The notes beneath the pieces are model-generated. The model worked only from the letters and a program-made list of their open reading frames with translations, had not been told where the DNA came from and did no database searches. The translations under genes were made by a program, and so were the position numbers. A stretch of 64,000 bases of DNA from Psychroserpens luteus (GTDB taxonomy: Bacteria; Bacteroidota; Bacteroidia; Flavobacteriales; Flavobacteriaceae): positions 124,001 through 188,000 of the forward strand of contig NZ_JADILU010000006.1 of NCBI RefSeq assembly GCF_015319355.1, written 5' to 3'. This document shows positions 62,917 to 64,000 of the stretch, piece by piece. The first letter of the stretch is position 1; each line of letters opens with the position of its first letter.

Positions 62917-63912
62917 ATGCATAGAATTTTTTATTACGTAGTCCTTTTTTTATGTCTTTTATCTTGTAAAAAAGAGACAAAATCAAATACTCAAAGCTCT
63001 ATAAATATAAAGTTATCTGGACCTGTTTTTGGAACTTCATATTCTGTTATTTATGACTCTGAAATAAATTATTCTAAGCAATTTGATAGTTTGTTTGAAG
63101 TTGTAAATCAATCGATGTCTACATATATTCCTACTTCAGAAATTTCTAAACTCAATAGAAATGAAGCTTATAAGATAGACAATCATTTTCAGAATGTTTT
63201 TTTAGCATCAAAGGAAATCTACAATGAAACTAATGGTGCATTTGATCCAACAATTGGTAACGTAGTTAACACATGGAGTTTTGGTGCAGATAAAAATAAA
63301 TTCCTAACAGATAGCATTACCATTGACAGTCTAATGCAGTACGTAGGTTTGAATAAAGTGAGTATAATTGAAGGGAAAGTATCAAAATCACCTAATACAT
63401 ATTTAGAGTTTAATGCTATTGCTAAAGGCTATGGAGTAGATGTTATTGGAGAATTTTTAGAGACAAAAAATATAGAGAATTATCTTGTTGAAATAGGAGG
63501 AGAGATACGTGTTAGGGGTGAAAACAAAGATAAAAATAGCTCATGGAAAGTTGGTTTAGATGAACCTCGTTTTGATGGTGAGCAATCTGTATATAAAGCG
63601 ATAAGTCTAAGAGATGAAGCCATGGCAACATCAGGTACATACAGAAAATTTAAAATTGATGAGAATGGAAATCGCTATGCGCACATTATAGATACAAAAA
63701 CAGGTTATCCTTCTAAAACTAATATTTTAAGTGTATCTGTATTAGCAAAAGATTGTATGACTGCAGATGCTTATGCAACCGCATTTCAGGCTATGGGAAT
63801 AGATAAAGTAAAAACATTTGCAGAGCGACATTCTGAATTAAAAGTGTTTATTATTTTTGAGAATGAAGCAAAAGAGTTTGAAACCCTTTCATTAAATAAC
63901 TTTCCACAATAG
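62917..63912 (+). CDS. apbE: FAD:protein FMN transferase ApbE (lipoprotein)
   Basis: 331 aa from ATG 62917 (MHRIFYYVV). Lipobox in LFLCLLSCKKE (Cys about residue 14). ApbE landmarks: GTSYSVIYDSE, FDPTIGNVVNTWSFG, YLEFNAIAKGYGVDVI, NYLVEIGGEIRVRGENK, ATSGTYRKF, RYAHIIDTKTGYPSKTN and CMTADAYATAFQAMG (acidic Mg2+ site and catalytic Asp region). It attaches FMN by a phosphodiester bond to Thr in NqrB and NqrC on the periplasmic side. Divergent from the LysM gene and 30 kb away from the nqr operon. Confidence 0.94.
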   Translation: MHRIFYYVVLFLCLLSCKKETKSNTQSSINIKLSGPVFGTSYSVIYDSEINYSKQFDSLFEVVNQSMSTYIPTSEISKLNRNEAYKIDNHFQNVFLASKEIYNETNGAFDPTIGNVVNTWSFGADKNKFLTDSITIDSLMQYVGLNKVSIIEGKVSKSPNTYLEFNAIAKGYGVDVIGEFLETKNIENYLVEIGGEIRVRGENKDKNSSWKVGLDEPRFDGEQSVYKAISLRDEAMATSGTYRKFKIDENGNRYAHIIDTKTGYPSKTNILSVSVLAKDCMTADAYATAFQAMGIDKVKTFAERHSELKVFIIFENEAKEFETLSLNNFPQ

Positions 63913-64000
63913 AAACAACGACCTTCAGCAGTTAAAAACACACTTTTAAAAGCTTATAGGCTTACAATTTGTAATTTATTGTAGTTTTATCTACAATTTT
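63913..64000. other. window edge after apbE
   Basis: 88 bp with no clear terminator. The minus strand has an open frame from 64000 to a stop at 63962-63964 (13 codons), which might be the end of a neighbouring gene; too short to support. Confidence 0.15.

Noticed and set aside
63962-64000. Partial minus-strand gene at the right edge
   Set aside because: Only 13 codons are open and no terminator or motif supports it.
1-64000. tRNA, rRNA, tmRNA or known riboswitch
   Set aside because: I found no cloverleaf with a GTTCRANNC arm, no rRNA core sequence and no conserved riboswitch core; a covariance-model scan would be needed for certainty.

Overview
The window reads as a chromosomal segment of a member of the Bacteroidota, most likely a marine or otherwise salt-adapted Flavobacteriaceae. 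The grounds are roughly one-third GC by eye, type IX secretion (T9SS) parts and substrates (PorT, plug protein, PorP/SprF, type A and type B C-terminal sorting domains), lipidated TamL, Omp28, a Na+-translocating NADH:quinone reductase and many -7 boxes of the Bacteroidota form TAnnTTTG. I saw no rRNA, tRNA, CRISPR array, insertion sequence or phage gene. The genus is not called.

Layout. 1-6.2 kb: end of an unknown gene, class II aldolase, TamL-type outer-membrane protein, TrmH/SpoU methyltransferase, PorT and UbiE/MenG. 6.3-9.4 kb: TrkA/TrkH potassium uptake with a tandem 89-bp hairpin repeat between the genes. 9.5-13.4 kb: two small tail-anchored proteins, aminotransferase, fatty-acid desaturase, RsmG. 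13.4-17.2 kb: DUF6029 protein, TlpA-like thioredoxin and Omp28 lipoprotein. 17.4-26 kb: T9SS-exported lipase-like protein, PruA, a DUF6695-like protein, ApaG, a PLP decarboxylase divergent from a cysteine dioxygenase (possible hypotaurine route), and the T9SS plug protein. 26-32.4 kb: complete nqrABCDEF operon. 32.4-36.6 kb: a cupin lipoprotein plus a 41-residue membrane peptide between two near-identical terminators, a PAS histidine kinase/response regulator pair, and a membrane dipeptidase.

36.8-41.5 kb is a co-directional accessory cluster rich in lipoproteins and secreted enzymes (cupin-SnoaL, lipidated RidA, DUF2306, TerB-like, proline-iminopeptidase-like lipoprotein, SDR epimerase). It lies divergent from a propeller-type histidine kinase and a LuxR-type regulator, whose promoters carry matching palindromes. 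46.5-52.5 kb holds a DUF4846 protein, a decayed secreted-protein gene, a VCBS/ASPIC lipoprotein paired with a vanadium-haloperoxidase/PAP2-like lipoprotein, and a broken lipoprotein-CHAT chimera. 53-62.7 kb is a four-gene surface operon: LysM/PBP1-like protein, a 1504-residue Ig-repeat adhesin with type B sorting domain, PorP/SprF, and OmpA/PD40. The window closes with apbE, whose product would flavinylate NqrB and NqrC.

The observations I rate highest are: strong over-representation of the octamer CTTCGGAA (at least 23 copies on both strands, in genes and between them); shared operator-like palindromes before the sensor kinase and regulator genes; the 89-bp tandem hairpins ending at the trkH start codon; and the CHAT pseudogene, whose frameshift is explained by loss of one 7-bp direct-repeat copy. 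None of these was tested by computation.
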